From Stenogyne calaminthoides (taxonomy: Eukaryota > Streptophyta > Magnoliopsida > Lamiales > Lamiaceae), in NCBI GenBank assembly GCA_037126765.1, contig JBBCBC010000026.1, forward strand, positions 31,295,698 through 31,359,697: DNA of 64,000 bases. Reading direction: 5' to 3'. The translations under genes and the position numbers were made by a program. This document shows, piece by piece, positions 60,991-64,000 of the stretch. A model generated the notes under the pieces. The model ran no database searches. It was not told where the DNA came from and saw nothing but the letters and a program-made list of their open reading frames with translations. Numbering within the stretch: position 1 is the stretch's first letter; the number at the start of each line of letters is the position of its first letter.

Positions 60991-61672
60991 ATATATGTTG
61001 GATCGTGAGGGACACCAATTATACCAAGTTCGAGTTTTGCCCACCATCTACACCTATGTTCGATTCGGCTAAATTCTGATTGCCAAAATTTTCCCCCCCT
61101 CAAAAGATCATTTTACATCTCATCAACATTATCAATAGCCCTAGACCTAGTTTTGAATTTGGGCGAAGAATCATAATCGAAATCGTCAAATTAATCATTA
61201 CGGGTCAAACCCCCATCCGACTCCGTTTGGGCTTTATCGGTCGAGGAAGAAAGAACGGTAAATGGTTGCAGAATTGCCAATCGGAATCCCGAATTCGAGG
61301 CATTTGCCTCCGATGTACTTACATTATTACGGATTCTACTAATAGGGAAAGGCGAAGGAACTATGATGGTCGGATTGAAACAGAGAGGAATTCGAGCAAG
61401 AGGCCATAATTACAAAATAGAAGAAGAATGCAAAGGGTTACACCAATGAATTTCTTCGCGGAACAATGAAGCCTTCACCTAAACTTTTCGAACGCGGAAG
61501 ACAATAAAAGAGCAGAGAAAAAAAGAAAAATTTAAAGGGAGAAATATGGTTTATATGGACATCGGGTACAAATTCAAAGATCCAAATGGAATTGAGCGAT
61601 GTCAAATATGGCCCAATCAGACTTTAATAAAAATGGGCCCCATGTAGAATACAAAAGCGACCAGCTGGGGTA

Positions 61673-61950
61673 TTGTTGTGTTCGATATAATAAATCGGGA
61701 TTAATCGATCATCAAAGAGCGACACGTGTAATATTCGAATATAATAATCATGCCCCTGGATGAGTTACTTTTTGTTATTTGTTAAGCCAACCGATCGTAA
61801 TTGTTTCGCCACCTACCGAATAAAACGATCCGCTACTCGGATCGGAAAGAAGGAGTTAAAAGAGTCGTCAAGATATGTTCAACTCGGATCTCCGAAGAAC
61901 TTCGGACATCCTAAAGGGTCGAGTGCTCGACGATCAAATATCCCAAGACC
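61673..61950 (+). repeat. G2 3' LTR, left part
   Basis: First 278 bp of the LTR after the GGGGTA purine end. It breaks at TATCCCAAGACC, where G3 begins. The remainder should follow G3 outside the window. Confidence 0.85.
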
Positions 61951-64000
61951 TGTTGTGTTCGATATAATAAATCGATTAATCGAACATCAAAGAAGCGACA
62001 CGTGTAATATTCAATATAATAATCACACCCGGTGGATAAGTTACTTTTTGTTCGGGCGACTCATCGTAATTGTTCGCTAAATTATCGAACAAACATAACC
62101 AGTCAAGATCTTGAACTCAACTCTCCCGAGGAACCCAAGAGCGGCGAACATAAAAGTGCGACCCGAACGGAAGATTAATTTCGACGGTCAATAAAGCTTC
62201 TTACTGACAATGTTTATACAAAGATGAATCTAGAAGATGAAATCTGAAACGTGGCGACATCTCTGGAGTTCTTGCATGATCCAGAAAATCCAGCACATGC
62301 TTTACCAATCCAGCTCATGCTTAACGAAGGAGGCGAAAAAGAGAAAGAGGGAGAAAAAAAGGGAGAGGTTGCATATAGGAAATCCCTTGAGAGGTGAGGA
62401 ACAAAAAAGAAGAGTGTTCATCCACATATACAAAAAACCCTAGAACTCATTTACCAATCAGCATCGATTCATCTTCATAAGGTGTATCAGGAACTGTACG
62501 TGTAAAGCTCGAAATACTATATCCTCGCTTGGTATGCCCCGTAGTAGTCATTTTCTTTAACGAACCAGGTCAACAAATTCATCTTATTTACCGCTTTATT
62601 TTACACGATAAGTTTTGTTTTATGAAGTTATAATCGAATCAGCCACATAATACTCTCCATAAAAAACGACTCGCGACAATTGGCGCTAGAAGGAGGGTGC
62701 AGGAAAAATCAACTCATACACGAACCCTTAGTTAGCCGAGGCAGAAAAAAGAAATATAATGCCTCAATCTAGGAACACCCAAACGGAGAGGTCGGAACAA
62801 AGCCGACCATATGACCGAAAAGAGGCCCAGCGTCAGCCTCATAAAGATCAGGCGGCGGAAATTATTAATCTTGAGGATATAGCCAATGATCCGTGGCTAC
62901 CACTACAAAAGAATCACTTTCTTTGTTGCGAGCACGAAAGAGAGGGCGAAAAAGAATTAAGCGGTTAGAGGCTCAAAAGCGGGAAGAGCAACACTCGCAC
63001 ATACACCACAAAGCAAGCTAAAAAGAAAACCGTAAAGCGGACTAGTAAAAAAAGTTGATATATGTCGGATGACCTAACCCCTGGGTGGTCTAGACCATCG
63101 GCGTTTGGACGTTTGAGGCTCTCCGCCAAAGACCGAATCGGCAATAATAGGCGACAGGATCCAGGAAAGAGACATCCGATAGAGGTGCCCGCGCATTCAG
63201 ATCTTCAAAAGCATCCGTACACCGAACAAATATCGGCGGGAACAAAGTTGTCTATCCATCACCGATTGGGTAGTCAAGGACAAACTTGGAGAGGGGGACT
63301 GCCCCATCACGAGCATGATCCACGAGATCCTCATGATGGGAAACAGCCCCAATCTAAGTCTATCAGTCCCGCGAAATTTGCAGAAATGCAAAAAGCTATC
63401 GTGGAATTACAAGCCGATCTGGCCGCGACTAAGAGCTACCCTCGAACGAACACCGTACCTTGTTCGCCATTATCTCCAGCGATCATGGCGGCCGAAGTCC
63501 AAGAGAAAGTCGCAAAACCCCGACCACCAATTCCTATTTTTCGACGGTAGAGTCGGATCCTCATGTCCATCTCGGCAAATTTTCGACTTTATGATCGCGA
63601 TGGGGCTACAGATATTGACGCAGCTTGATCATTCCCCATGACTTTGGGAGATCGAGCACATAGGTGGTTTACCACTTTACCCAAAAAGATCCATCACATC
63701 TTTCGCTTAACCGGACGGCAATTTTTATCCCATTTCTCGTCCATGTGTGCTCACCCTCTTGCCAAAACAAAGGTTGGCGATTTTTCCCAATTAAAAGGTG
63801 GAGTCCGACGGTCATACATAGAAAGATTTGATAAATGTTTATATGATGGAGCCCCAGTTGAAAGAGATGCTAAGATCCTCGCGGTGGTCGGAGGTCCGAC
63901 TTTAAATCTGATACATGTGGAAGGCCATGCATCAAGATTGGCGAACTCATACTCGAGTTTAGAGAATGAAAGCGGCTAAAATTATAGCCATGCAAAGATT
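61951..64000 (+). mobile_element. Ty3/gypsy element G3, 5' part, runs off the window
   Basis: 5' LTR 61951-62679 (729 bp, about 220 bp shorter than in G1/G2), primer site TTGGCGCTAGAAGGAGGG at 62680-62697, gag from ATG 62759. The first gag frame is open for 69 codons (DQAAEIINLEDIANDP..), and the capsid core (DRAHRWFTTLP, LKGGVRRSYIERFDKCLYDG) lies at 63638-63979. It has fewer frame breaks than G1 and G2 in this region. A distinct subfamily judging by the LTR. Confidence 0.85.
62759..63990 (+). pseudogene. G3 gag, partial
   Basis: Three long frames (62759-62968, 63062-63550, 63638-63979) cover the gag N-terminus, the linker and the capsid core in order, separated by two or three frameshifts. 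It continues to the window edge, so the downstream part cannot be judged. Confidence 0.75.

Larger units (their letters stand above)
51823..61950 (+). mobile_element. Ty3/gypsy element G2 (same family as G1, pol-deleted), interrupted by G3
   Basis: 5' LTR 51823-52775, primer site from 52776, gag ATG 52857, 3' LTR from 61673. Closely related to G1, but sequence equal to G1 35171-37362 (end of gag, protease, most of RT) is missing at 54092/54093: GCCATGCAA is joined directly to TTGAGAAGTATAATATGAAG-like RT-end sequence. The element therefore depended on others. RNase H, second RNase H, integrase and the complete 3' module remain. G3 splits the 3' LTR at 61950/61951. Confidence 0.88.

Overview
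This is a stretch of plant nuclear DNA, almost certainly from a eudicot. Two spliced single-copy genes have recognisable plant-specific orthologues. The flanks are very AT-rich and full of Stowaway, hAT, CACTA, TRIM, SINE and LINE debris. About three quarters of the window is a nest of Ty1/copia and Ty3/gypsy LTR retrotransposons. I cannot name the species.

Region 1 (1-7.4 kb) is gene space. A six-exon gene at 1534-3667 (+) encodes a small Ras-like GTPase of the SGP1/SGP2 (Tem1/Spg1-like) family. A three-exon gene at 6128-7395 (+) encodes a vascular-related unknown protein (VUP family). Both give full-length reading frames with GT/AG introns in correct phase, so the sequence is accurate here.

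Region 2 (7.4-16.9 kb) is intergenic DNA with small transposons, several delimited to the base: a Stowaway-type MITE (9206-9432), a hAT-type MITE with an 8-bp duplication (9479-9998), a 5'-truncated LINE with an 11-bp duplication (10447-11064), a 2.4-kb non-autonomous CACTA element holding a 1.1-kb minisatellite (11841-14231), a complete 543-bp TRIM (14489-15031) and a tRNA-type SINE inside a MITE (15951-16410).

Region 3 (16.9-50.4 kb) is a retrotransposon nest. The outermost layer is a minus-strand gypsy element (G4) whose gag is split by a copia element (C2, 17206-48357, flanked by CCTTT). C2 is split twice: by a second copia element of the same family (C1, 19206-28348) near its 3' end, and by a Tat-type gypsy element (G1, 32916-45706, flanked by AAACA) in its 5' leader.

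Region 4 (50.4-64 kb) is a second nest: a MULE transposase exon is cut by a copia LTR (C3), which is cut by gypsy element G2 (51823 onward), whose 3' LTR is cut by gypsy element G3 (61951 to the window end and beyond).

G1 and G2 share an unusual layout: gag, protease, RT, RNase H, a second archaeal-type RNase H and integrase on the plus strand, then about 5 kb holding a TATA-containing promoter-like module, a tandem-repeat tract and an antisense, coiled-coil-rich ORF on the minus strand. This 3' module is the most interesting part of the window. The retroelement frames are broken mainly by small indels, although paired LTRs share long identical tracts. The bases involved suggest that part of this 'decay' is sequencing or consensus error in methylated repeats.
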